Assembly: GCA_003991915.1 (NCBI GenBank)
Contig: RQTK01000351.1
Location: forward strand, 310,001-374,000
DNA from: Elysia chlorotica
Lineage: Eukaryota; Mollusca; Gastropoda; Plakobranchidae
Direction of reading: 5' to 3'
DNA length: 64,000 nt
Under the pieces are notes generated by a model. It made no database searches, was not told where the DNA came from, and worked only from the letters and a program-made list of their open reading frames with translations. The first letter of the stretch is position 1. Every line of letters starts with the position of its first letter. This document shows, piece after piece, positions 30,801 to 39,953 of the stretch. A program made the position numbers and the translations under genes.

Positions 30801-33436
30801 TAAAATATATGATTACAAGATTTTCCTTATAATGGCTATTCCTCTCCCAATCATCTTTTCTTTGCCTTTTCTTTTTATAAGGCTATCACTTCATATCATC
30901 TCCTTTCACATGAGCTGATTTTTCATCTAAAGTTCTGTATTTTGTTTTAATTTTGTTCATGCCCATTTAAAATCAACAGAACTCAGAGTGCATTAGAGGA
31001 AGAATGTTATAAAGTTTTGAGGGAGGCAAGTGTTGCAGAACCAACCAAATTAGACCTGAGAAAATCTTCATGGATGAACGGATTTATGATGTACAGTCGG
31101 ATTCATAGAAAAAGATTTATAAAGTAAGTAAAACATCATTATTGAGAACACTGAATTTCCTCACACCATTTTTGTATCTCAATTCTTTACACAACATATC
31201 AAAGACTGCAGGTTAAAGCTTAAATCACAAATAATCAGATAAAGTTGATGGTGTATATAAAAATTAAGTTCTTTTATTTCTTTGCTTTATATAAGCAAAC
31301 CTCAAAATGATTTTTGGGACCCTTATTTTGATTATCTTTTCCAGATTCAATGAAAACCAAATTTCTTTTATCATTTTGATATAATATATTTTCTGAATTG
31401 CCATGTTAACTCATTTTTATTGAAACTTAACACTTTGCGAGTGTTTTGTTTGGTTTTCAGCAAAAGGTTATTATTGCGAATGGGTCCTTAGACTTAAGTC
31501 CTACAATTTATGTGCTGCCACACAAATATCGGAGGGGGACATCAGGCACATTTTTTTCCAAGGGGGTGCATTATATTGGTGCTGTGTCGGGGAGCATGGT
31601 AGCCCAAACGGGGCCCTGGATTGAAACAGAGACCTCATGATTAAAAGCTGACCTCTCTACCGTTGAGTCATCTCTCCAACATTTTGATGTCTTAGCTTCA
31701 TTGTTTTTTTTAGTTATGTATGAAAGAAGCATGGTGTCTTGGATTTATTCTTCAGTATCCAGATTATACTCTTTTCAAACTATATACTCCTACTTAGACT
31801 TTTTTGTTAAGCTCATAGTAACGTTCAAACATAGCGGTATGACAATGTAACTTCCAATAGTGAATAAAAACATTTATATTGTCATAGTTCGATTGGGTTG
31901 CTCTAAATATCTATTTGATCATTTAAGCTCAACTGAATTCTGCTAAGCAGTAAGCAGAAACTAAGGTTTCATGATCAATGGTTAAAAGAACTTATTTTCT
32001 TGCCTCATCACCAGGAAAAATCCGGGCTCCCATACTGCTGTAATTAGTAAACTAATGGGCCATGCATGGAGATCAATGACTGTTGAGGAACAACGCCCTT
32101 ACACGTATGTATTTGAAAAAAATTATTTACAGATGTTCTTTGTAGCAGAGCTTTCTCTTGGCATATAAGGTCAGCCTTAAAAAAATATTGCCAGGTTGTG
32201 AGATCGAACCAGGTGCCTCCATAGTGGGAGCCCAATGCCCCATCACTTGCGCCAGCTCTCACCATTTTTTACAGATGAGAGAGCTCATCTCTTTTATGTC
32301 TTTATTTTTGGGTCAACCAGGATGAATCAGGGGCAAGTCTGAATTTTGATTTTTTTGGTAAGTTAGTATGTTAAAAGGCATTAAAAAATGAACTTTAAAT
32401 TCCTTTTCTTTAGTAATTCAGTATGTTAAAAAGCATAAAAAATATTACTCTAGAACCAGAGATAACTATTTTCATTCATAAATGAAAAAAAAAAGAATAT
32501 TCACTCTAGCTTGTTTCCAAAAAGCCCAAAGCGCATCACAATTAATTTGTTTTCAGTACTAAAACCTGACACAAACATGTTCTTTAATTCCTCTAAAGTT
32601 GGTAACAAAACTTGAGTGCTCTCCACTTGAGTGTTCAGGTAAATTTTTAGAAATGATGTACCCATAGAGCAACGGGATCTATGACATTGACTTGAAACTC
32701 GAATGAATTATGTGCTGTAAGTGGCAGAGCCATAGATAATTTGAATCAGTGAATAAGTGTGGGCAACTATTCATGGTAATTGGCAAATTATTTTGCGTTT
32801 GAATTATAGCCTTTAAAATAGGCGTCAAATTCAGTCCCACAGCACTCTAGTGGTTAAATAAGTGAAACAATTTTTGTAAATTTTTCAACACTTTTACATG
32901 TCACATTGAGGAGCTAGTCAACCTAACCATCTAAGTACATTGCCTCTCCTTGGATAATTGATTCTTTTTCTCTTTCTTTTTATGACTTTAAAAAAAAGCA
33001 ACATTAAATTTAACTTTAATCAGAGAACATACTTTTGTGAAACTCATGTTAAAAAACTACTCTTAAACATATTTTCATCAAGATACAATTTTTGAGGACT
33101 GCTTTGTTATTAATTGACACGGACCATGGACTGTGTAGCAATTCTGATTTTGCCCAAATCCATTACAAATTAAGAACTAAATTTTAAGAATCCAGTTATT
33201 GTGAAAAATAGGGAAACCGCTAAATATTGAGCAATAGTTTCATGCCATCAATGTTTTGAAAAAAACAGAAACAATTCTTAGTTTTGCACCTGTGAAAGGG
33301 CAGATAGAATTGGAATTTCGCCAAATTTATTTTGCTTAAACAATAAATTTGTTTTTCTACTTTCAGAGAAAAGGCCAAGTTTTGTGCTCAAGAACTTCAG
33401 AAGATTCAAGATGCTAATTGTCAAACTGATTTGTGA
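19487..33436 (+). CDS. bHLH plus HMG-box protein, MEIOSIN (BHMG1)-like, 14 coding exons
   Basis: The predicted protein has about 651 residues, with a bHLH domain at about 100-156 and a single HMG box at about 581-645. Among families I know, this pairing is distinctive of MEIOSIN/BHMG1, a vertebrate nuclear factor that acts with STRA8 to start the meiotic programme. Exons: 19487-19687, 20231-20352, 22487-22571, 23009-23147, 23359-23402, 23808-24081, 25630-25706, 25872-25943, 28095-28457, 29359-29500, 30026-30158, 30980-31123, 32015-32104, 33367-33436. Every junction is GT-AG and all phases agree. The start ATG is the first in an exon that opens at an acceptor (19457-19458), so a noncoding exon lies upstream. 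The middle is acidic and Ser/Thr-rich, with no fold I recognise apart from the large exon 28095-28457. The protein ends ANCQTDL. CTQ/CQTD-like motifs also occur near the N-terminus (MCTQLF, ACTQTDG). The internal join 29500 to 30026 is the weakest, because a good-looking extra exon at 29904-29960 would bring a stop. The bHLH and HMG assignments are strong; the orthology is inference. Confidence 0.88.
20231..23147 (+). CDS. Exons 2-4 of the MEIOSIN-like gene: bHLH domain
   Basis: Exon 2 (20231-20352) ends in a basic stretch with RRRRGHYF and then KEKHREN. Exon 3 (22487-22571) opens with the rest of the basic region and helix 1 (ERLRHHSLNQHLKDI), then the loop. Exon 4 (23009-23147) gives helix 2 (VVMMQRIISYMSYLENSI). 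The ER-x-R of a DNA-binding basic region is present, so E-box-type binding is plausible. Introns interrupt both the basic region and the loop-helix 2 border. This split is useful for comparing gene structure with vertebrate MEIOSIN. Confidence 0.9.
20820..21320. repeat. CTC/TCC and (TAC)n trinucleotide tract 1
   Basis: CTC/TCC repeats and pyrimidine-rich degenerate sequence lead into a pure TAC array at about 21185-21280. It ends in gctactatgactacgacaa and actagtacac, which recur at the end of tract 2. It is intronic in the MEIOSIN-like gene, and the long low-complexity open frames are artefacts. Confidence 0.92.
21797..22085. repeat. (TAC)n/(TGC)n trinucleotide tract 2
   Basis: A TAC array (21797-21872) is followed by degenerate CTG/CTA/CTC triplets to 22085. 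It shares gctaatatgactacgacaa and actagtacac with tract 1, pointing to a common origin by duplication. Confidence 0.92.
22088..22215 (+). repeat. tRNA-derived SINE fragment
   Basis: A head of the type seen at 16437 (ctggctgaagtggtaaag, then a B-box-like gttcaaatccc) is followed by actggttgggtctgtc and truncated. After it, ggggcacaaagtcaccc occurs twice (about 22221 and 22286), a small direct repeat. Confidence 0.7.
24150..24960 (-). mobile_element. LINE fragment (RTE/CR1-like reverse transcriptase), minus strand
   Basis: On the minus strand 24957-24895 reads NSFQAIKRGVRQGCVLS, the RT motif that precedes the YADD box. Farther along, 24650-24400 reads KYLGISISCDGRDNTEI and then SWTIS-like sequence of the post-RT region. 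The frame is interrupted, so this is a dead copy lying in the intron between exons 6 and 7 of the MEIOSIN-like gene. Confidence 0.8.
25150..25300 (+). mobile_element. Second LINE fragment of the same family, opposite strand
   Basis: The plus strand 25199-25283 reads NEIDSFQGIKQSVRHGCTL, clearly the same RT segment as the minus-strand copy 240 bases to the left. The two fragments form an inverted pair. Confidence 0.75.
25305..25346. repeat. 14-bp perfect hairpin
   Basis: aacatagcagtcct (25305-25318) pairs with aggactgctatgtt (25333-25346) across a 14-base loop. It sits at the end of the plus-strand LINE fragment. Confidence 0.7.
28095..28457 (+). CDS. Exon 9 of the MEIOSIN-like gene, 121-residue central segment
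   Basis: This is the largest exon, in phase 0 at both ends. It begins GRTNKFGIQCDLQTP, includes LTHTLLVSPDKVIPV and ends LQDDSQ. I recognise no domain, although the alternating hydrophobic pattern (VIPVQLVEE, LSAKIPYG) looks more ordered than the flanking acidic Ser/Thr-rich parts. Only two CpG sites occur in 363 bases. Confidence 0.85.
29904..29960 (+). other. Candidate poison or cryptic exon in the MEIOSIN-like gene
   Basis: A 57-base segment has a good acceptor (tctctcattgtag) and donor (AAG|gttag), and it is open in one frame. Spliced after the strong donor at 29500 it would be read in a frame with TGA at 29909-29911. The weaker in-phase donor at 29526 rescues entry but then clashes with the next exon. 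It therefore cannot join the main reading frame. Confidence 0.4.
30310..30796 (+). mobile_element. Probable solo LTR of a retrotransposon
   Basis: This fossil of about 487 bp is bounded by TGTGAG and CTCACA, perfect 6-bp inverted ends of TG-CA type. TTAG (or TTAGT) is duplicated on both sides (30306-30309 and 30797-30800). Inside are a CCAAT box (ccaatcag, 30490-30497) and an AATAAA signal (30745-30750), as expected for an LTR. It is more GC-rich than its surroundings. No internal retroviral part is present. The family is not determined. It lies in the intron between exons 11 and 12 of the MEIOSIN-like gene. Confidence 0.65.
30980..33436 (+). CDS. Exons 12-14 of the MEIOSIN-like gene: HMG box and C-terminus
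   Basis: Exon 12 (30980-31123) carries the first HMG helix (SWMNGFMMYSRIHRKRFI). Exon 13 (32015-32104) continues KKNPGSHTAVISKLMGHAW and the start of helix 3. Exon 14 (33367-33436) gives TEKAKFCAQELQKIQDAN and ends QTDL. The NGF-x-M-[FY]-x-R and W-R-x-M-T-x-E-E pattern is the form I recall for the MEIOSIN HMG box (NGFIMF, WR-MT). It is not like the abundant non-specific HMGB type. Confidence 0.9.
31500..31682 (-). repeat. tRNA-derived SINE relic
   Basis: On the minus strand a tRNA-like head (gatgactcaacggtagag, then a B-box-like tttcaatcc) is followed by a decayed body that keeps tgtggcagcaca. It lies in an intron of the MEIOSIN-like gene. Confidence 0.6.
32196..32262 (-). repeat. tRNA-like SINE head
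   Basis: The minus strand reads gagagctggcgcaagtgatgg and then a B-box-like ggttcgatctc. Only the head survives. It lies immediately downstream of exon 13. Confidence 0.6.
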
Positions 33437-33752
33437 TGAATACTGTTTCATTGGTATGTGTAGAGATACCAAGGAAAGATCTAGAAATCCAAATTATCTG
33501 AAATACAAGTAAAAAATTTGTTAAATCTGATGGGAAGTATTTAAAAAAAATTAGTCAGTGGATAGTTATGTACAAGGTATTTAACTGTGTAGCTAGTAAT
33601 TTTATAAAACTATATCTTACATTTTGCCAAGGGTTTTTCTTTTCTGTATGCAATTACTTTTATAGCCTTCTCGTGGTATTTGTAGATTTTCTAGAAAACT
33701 GTACATTTTCCAGAGAAATGTGTCGAGATGTATGTTTCAAAAAATTGGTTTA
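33365..33752 (+). repeat. Segmental duplication unit 1: last exon and 3' UTR start
   Basis: This runs from the AG of the exon 14 acceptor through the stop codon and about 316 bases of 3' UTR. It matches 34144-34536 at about 97 percent, with roughly ten substitutions and a 4-base indel by eye. Confidence 0.93.
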
Positions 33753-34143
33753 AGATTATGTGATTGCCTCACAATTTTATCACCATTGTTTATGCTTTTA
33801 AACAGATACTCTTTGTATTTACTTTTTGCTTTTGGTTGAAGTGGCAAATGTTTCTTATGCTTTATTGATTTTGGCAGTCTAAAAATGTAATACATGGAGC
33901 AAGCTTTTTGTTGTACAAGCTTGTTTTAAACTGAAAAAGAAAAAGAAATTACAGGAGTAAGAAATTAAACTTAAATATTTTGCTTAACTCTTTCACTACC
34001 AGCCTATTTTCGGGTCTGGCCCAAGGGGGCTAATTTGAGAAGAAGAAAAATGAAGGTGCATGATTTAAAACACTCATAATAAGATTTTCTGTCCATGCTG
34101 CCCCAATAAATTATATACCAAATGAAAGGGAATAAAATGAACT

Positions 34144-34536
34144 AGAGAAAAGGCCAAGTTTTGTGCTCAAGAACTTCAGAAGATTCAAGATGCTAATTGT
34201 CAAACTGATTTGTGATGAATACTGTTTCATTGGTATGTGGAGAGATACCGAGGAAAGATCTAGAAATCCAAATTATTTGAAATACAAGTCAAAAATTTGT
34301 TAAATCTTATGCGAAGTATTTAAAAAAAATTGGTCTGTGGATAGTTATGTACAAGGTATTTAACTAACTGTGTAGCTAGTAATTTTATAAAACTATATCT
34401 TACATTTTGCCATAGGGTTTTTCTTTTCTGTATGCAATTACTTTTATAGCCTTCTCGTGGTATTTGTAGATTTTCTAGAAAACTGTACATTTCCCAGAGA
34501 AATGTGTCGAGATGTATGTTTCAAAAAATTGGTTTA
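34144..34536 (+). repeat. Segmental duplication unit 2: second copy of the terminal exon
   Basis: This copy repeats the coding part of exon 14 intact (34146-34215), including the stop. The pyrimidine tract is missing, since the sequence before the AG is gaataaaatgaact. It is therefore probably just part of the 3' UTR and not a usable alternative last exon. The intervening 33753-34143 contains ttaactctttcactacca, resembling piggyBac-type termini. Confidence 0.9.
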
Positions 34537-34618
34537 TGTGTAAACTTGCTTCTCGGGCACATTTTACTTTTTCCAGAGCAACACTGGTACAAGTAGACTT
34601 TTAAAGTTTTTGAGCTTT

Positions 34619-34624
34619 AATAAA
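34619..34624 (+). terminator. Candidate polyadenylation signal of the MEIOSIN-like gene
   Basis: This AATAAA lies 1.18 kb past the stop and just beyond the duplicated 3' block, in an AT-rich context. Its use would give a 3' UTR containing the duplicated exon. Other AATAAA-like sites occur nearby, including one inside the inserted segment. Confidence 0.4.
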
Positions 34625-37600
34625 CAGTTGTTGTTATATCTTCTTTTAGTAAAGTATGTTTTACCTTTTAGTCAATATATAAGATTTATAAACTAATTTT
34701 TTTGTAAACGAGCATACCCTGAATTTTTAACAGATTTCTTTTTTTGTATTTTAATACATAATCTTTTTCAATTTTACAAACTTCAACTGCATCTAAGATA
34801 TTCTGCAAGTACCAGTGTAAATCTCATGACAGTTGTGCTAATTTTTTTGTATTGTAAATAACTTTTTGAATGCCTTAGTAAGAAAAGCCTAAATCATTTT
34901 TCAAGAGGAATTTTTATTGTCGCAATTTAATGTCAGTTGCATGGAATTAACATTATGATAAATATTACTTTTTTGAATATATTTTATATTGTAAACAGTC
35001 TATTTTCAATAGCTGTCTTCAACAAATTTCTGACAATAGCCTACAGACAAAGTAATAATATCGTCATCATTATGATTTAAAGATTACAGCTGATCTTGTT
35101 TAAATAGAACTTTGGAAAAAATTTGTCTTTCCTGATCTTTGTGAATTGCAAATGAAAGTATAACGTGTATGATAAGGAAACTTACAATTGTAACAAAATG
35201 TTCATATTGGTTAAGCTTTAAGTTGCCTGCCATCAGTTTATAAGCAAGTGATGTGTACATGGTAGTCAAATCTTGGATCATATTTGGCTAAACCTGTACA
35301 CATTTGTTTCAATGCTAATTTGTAGTGCTCACTTAGCTTTCATTTGGTTATATACAAATTATTGTCCTAATCTTTCAATTATGAACATTAATTTTGACAA
35401 GTAAGGTTGGTCTTGTTGATTTTTATCACCTTTTGAATTATTGTGTTAATGTAATTCTAGAGGCTTCAGTCAACAGAAAGGTTGATAATTTACTTTACGC
35501 CATCTGCTGTTTGTCTAATGTAGTTTTTTGTTTCTTTTATTTCATCACTGTATACTGGAAAGATTTTAATGAAGTGGAAAACGATCTTCACAAACCAAGT
35601 TTAGATTCCTTGCAAATGTTTTTGAAATATTTTCTTGTATTTTTGTGTTGTTGTTTTTTTTAATTTATAAAATTTTATGTTAATGAGATTTTTACATTTA
35701 ATTATTCTTGGCATAAAAAATAATTGATGATGATCTTGGTTGGTCCATTTTTATTTTTTAAATCCGTAAAATATATCCTTTACAGAAAACTGTACAACAC
35801 ATCAAAGGCCTACAAAGGGGGAGAGAGGGAGGAATTTCTTTCTTTTCTGTAAATATATTCCATTGTGACTTGTTTAGTTTTATGATTTTTTGTTTGTTTG
35901 CATAAAAGACATTTTTTATTTGACTTTGAGTGTACTTTTGAAATAATTATGAAGTGATTTACTTCCTTGAGTCCAAAAGGAACAATTTGGTGAAAAATAT
36001 TGTCATTTCGAAGCTGCATTGATAGTGTTTTGCAGAATTGAACCAGAAACATATTTTATGTTTAATGTTGTGGTTCTAATGAGTGAATTAAATGAATTAA
36101 AAATTGCTCTTGCCAGTCATGTTAACAATATACAATTATGCCAGCTGTCTGAAAGGTCCTTGTTTCATGGTGCAGAAAATTTTTTGTTGTTGTGGAAACC
36201 TTGCAAACTGACATGCGATCATTAAAATTTCTCATTAAAAAAAAGAAGTTATTTTTAAATTTCCAAGATCAATCTTTTGGGTTGTTTGTTTTCCCTTTTA
36301 CTTTTTTAGAACGAAACTCATGTTTTGAAGTCTTTTGGGTTGGATTCTCTGTTTATTGGAAACCTGATATACTGGTAGTGGTAATAAAACAGGAATGATG
36401 GGATAGCAAAATCCCTGCTAACTGAAGTTAAAGATTTAAGAAGGGATAATTTGCTTTCTCTATAATCATGAGTTTGCCCACTTTACAAAATGGCATTGTG
36501 ATAGGGTTTAAGTTGGTCCATTGCCTCCTTGTATTGCGTAGTCTTTCACTAAACATTTGTTTTTTAAATTTTAAAACGCATGCAGTGGCTTAAGGAAAAG
36601 TATTAAGGATGGAAATAGTCAACATCAGAATCTCTGCTTTAGACAGTTTTGTCTATGATATCAGTTATACACGAGTGGATGAGGATAGAAGAAAAAATAT
36701 CCCTGCATGTATATGGTTTTCACTGAATTTTCTTTAGACCGATGTGATTCAGTAATGTCTGTTTCATTGATGCCAACTTCCATAAATTTATGAAATTTCA
36801 GCTAGCAGGTCATATTGATAGTATCAAGAGATTATATTTTACGACGCACAAAGCAATGCCTCTTACATAAACATTTTCAGTGGAAAGATCAGAATCTCCT
36901 TGGCACCACAGCTGTCTTTTAATTTTTTAAAATTAATTTGTTACCCTTTTATTTAAAGTAATTTCCAAATAGTGAGGTTTTTACTGTACATTTGTATATA
37001 AACTATATTTGAGTTTGAGTGTGTGGTGCCATGTATAGTGAGGCAGCTCAGTTGTAGAGCTTGCAGCCTCTAGTCAGCTGGCTCCAAATTCAAAGCTCGA
37101 CTAAGCCATGTTTTTCTGTACTGGTTGGATCTGTGTTTTTTATAACTATAAAACAGGACATCTGCTATGCTTGTGTTTACAAGCAAAACTTTAAAAGGCT
37201 TTTGGTAGTGAATACAGTATTTTAATGAAAGGAGTAAGACTTTCAAGTAGTTGATACATGTATTCTGTTGAAAAATACACTCCATATTCAATATGGTGTA
37301 TAGCTGAAGAATGTTCTGTAATAAAAAAAAATTATTAAAAAAATACCCAGAGCTGTTGACTTTATTTTATGTTAAAATGGTTGAAATGATTGTTCTTTAA
37401 AAATGCCATCTTTATCTTGGGCAAGAAAACCAATTGTTTTCACAATATTGTTGTTTTGTTAGGAATGTTGCTGATGGCAAAAATGATTATGATATTGATG
37501 TTACTATTGATTGTTTGATAACAATGACTTTATTTCTTTATAAAAAAAGGGGTTTTAGACTCATTGGATGGCAAAAGCGAGTTGTTAGATTGGTAACATG

Positions 37601-39953
37601 AGCAGAAAACATGTTTCACAGGAATTGTGGGTTAAAAAACTTGAGTGGGTTGTTAAGCGGCAAATCCGTACATGGAGACCACTGTAATTTTGCTTGAAAT
37701 TAAATATGTATTAACAAAATTTGTAAGTATGACACTGTTTTTAGATAGCACCATTTTTTTCTTTTGTTGCATGCAGTGTTTAAAAATGAATTCCCCCACC
37801 CGAAACGTTATTCACCTTTTAACTTAAGAATAAGCAGATGAATCTGGCTCAGAGTCAGATACTAAGACACTATGTTTCATGGAATCTGTTAAAGTTTCGG
37901 CTGACAGCTAAGCAGTCGCCCAGTCAGCTTCTAACCTATCAACTTTGCCTTACAGTGTGGACATGGGTATGGTGCTTTTTATCTTCCTCCTCCTGCACCT
38001 TCTCCTTATAAATCCTTTTGGTCCTGCTCCTCCACCACTCCAGCTTGTCTTCTTGCACAGCAATATTGCGCTACATCATTTTATTCTTCTTCTCAGTAAG
38101 ATCCATAGATAGAGAATATATATAGAATGATAGAATGACAAAGATGTGAATGGTGGTAAAATCCTTCCTTGTGTCTATGTGATAAGTCTATAAAAAATAG
38201 TTTTACTTGTACAGAGAAATAGAAAGATAGATAGAAATATAGACATTAGTAAACGGATTGATAGCTAGCTAGATAGATAAATGCACTTATTACGTAACCT
38301 CTTTCTGCCATTTGCAATATGTTTTTAAATCCTCTTTTAGGGTCACCGTGAAAAACAGCCACAAGAGGTTTACACTTTACTGTAAAAAAACAACAGCGTC
38401 AGTGACCTTCCATTTTTTTTCTCTTTATATGTCCAACAAATGGTACAACAAATAACAATTGGCGGTGAAGGTTATATCCGACAGAGCCCTAGAATATAAT
38501 TTTTGGATCAACTGATATAAATTTGAGCATATTCTACAAAAAAAACTTTCTCAACATCTCAAATGTTGAAATGGTCTAAAATCATTGGAAAGTCAAAAGG
38601 TATAATTATATGGCAATACCAATACTGCTAGACATTTATTATAAGCAAATACTAAGTAGAAAATGGAAGCCTTATATGCGTTCAAATGATTAATTTGCAA
38701 ATCGTAATCATAATGTGAAGCATGATTCTAATTAAATCAGAATTATTTTTGCGATCTTTACACCTTTACTTTATTATTAATCTATATCAAATAAACAATA
38801 TAGAAACTATAAAATTAAGGAGCATTTACAATATGTGCATCACAAAATCAAGAGAAACATTTAAAAATAGTGTACATTTATTTACATTAACAAAAAGAAT
38901 ACATTGCCTACAAACAGTTCATTTGAAGACACACATCTGAACATCTAATTCAACCTGGTATAAATTGCCCTCCAACTTACATAGAATCTCTTATTCAGTT
39001 TCATCTCCAACAAACTCTCTCATCTTGGGGTTATCATTTGGAATATGAAATTTTATTGAATGCAAACTAATAACAATGATAATAATCGTGCATTTCTCAC
39101 TTCTGAAAACTGAGATAAGTAATGGGGGTTAATATCACAAAAATAGATGCACTAATTCTAAAATGTAATATACTCCAAAGATTTCATTTTTTTAAATTGA
39201 AAAGAAAGATTTAAAAATTCTCACAACATGAAAATTAAGATTGGTTTTTTTAATTATTTTTTTTATATCAGTAAAACTTTATAACACTCATTCAAATTTT
39301 TTTAAACACAAAAAAACAAAAAAACAAGAGAAAAAAAACAGGTTGAAAAATCTAAAGAGCATTGCTCTAGAACAAGAACAAATGCACATAAAACATCTTT
39401 TGCAATGGCATCCATACATACATGATACAAAGACAACATCTACATCCTTCTTATCCAGAATGGTAAACTTGGTTTCTAAAATGATCCCCATTTTTTCCAC
39501 AACTATACAATATTTGTTTACCTGCACATTTCACATTCAGTTCCTGATCATTCTTACTAAAATGTAAAATACATCAGCACAGAAATGCTCCTTAATCATC
39601 ACTTTCAGAAAAGTAATGAGTCACTGATATCAACATTGCATTAAATTGCTTATGATTATAACATAGCGTTTTAAACTGAGGCAAATCTGTCACCTTTTAA
39701 AATTCGCAACATCCCTCCAAAACAATGATATATAACTTCTAGATAAGTTTACTTCAAGACAGGCGGAGAATAATCATTTCTCCCCACAGGTATTAGACTC
39801 TAGAAGGACGTTTGTGTATGCAACCTCAGAAACGCCAGTACCTTGCTGTGCAGTTTCACCACAAAAAACACCACTAAGGGCCTTCACTCTGAAGCGCTAG
39901 TTAGGTATTTAGTATGTTCCTCTTGCAAGCATTTAAAAGTGCAGAATTGGATT
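34625..39953. other. Intergenic region between converging genes
   Basis: This stretch is AT-rich with no convincing exon. It contains a SINE relic (37036-37180) and a short GATA-type microsatellite (about 38220-38282). The 3' UTRs of both flanking genes must end here. A minus-strand AATAAA lies at 39052-39057, about 900 bases beyond the ZNF830 stop, and is a weak candidate for its poly(A) signal. Confidence 0.45.
37036..37180 (+). repeat. tRNA-derived SINE relic
   Basis: A tRNA-like head (gaggcagctcagttgtagag, B-box-like ccaaattcaaagctc) is followed by tactggttggatctgtg, the same central block as the other SINEs, and then decays. Confidence 0.6.

Noticed and set aside
34146-34215. Alternative last exon of the MEIOSIN-like gene
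   Set aside because: The coding part is intact, but the pyrimidine tract and branch region were not duplicated, so splicing to it is unlikely.
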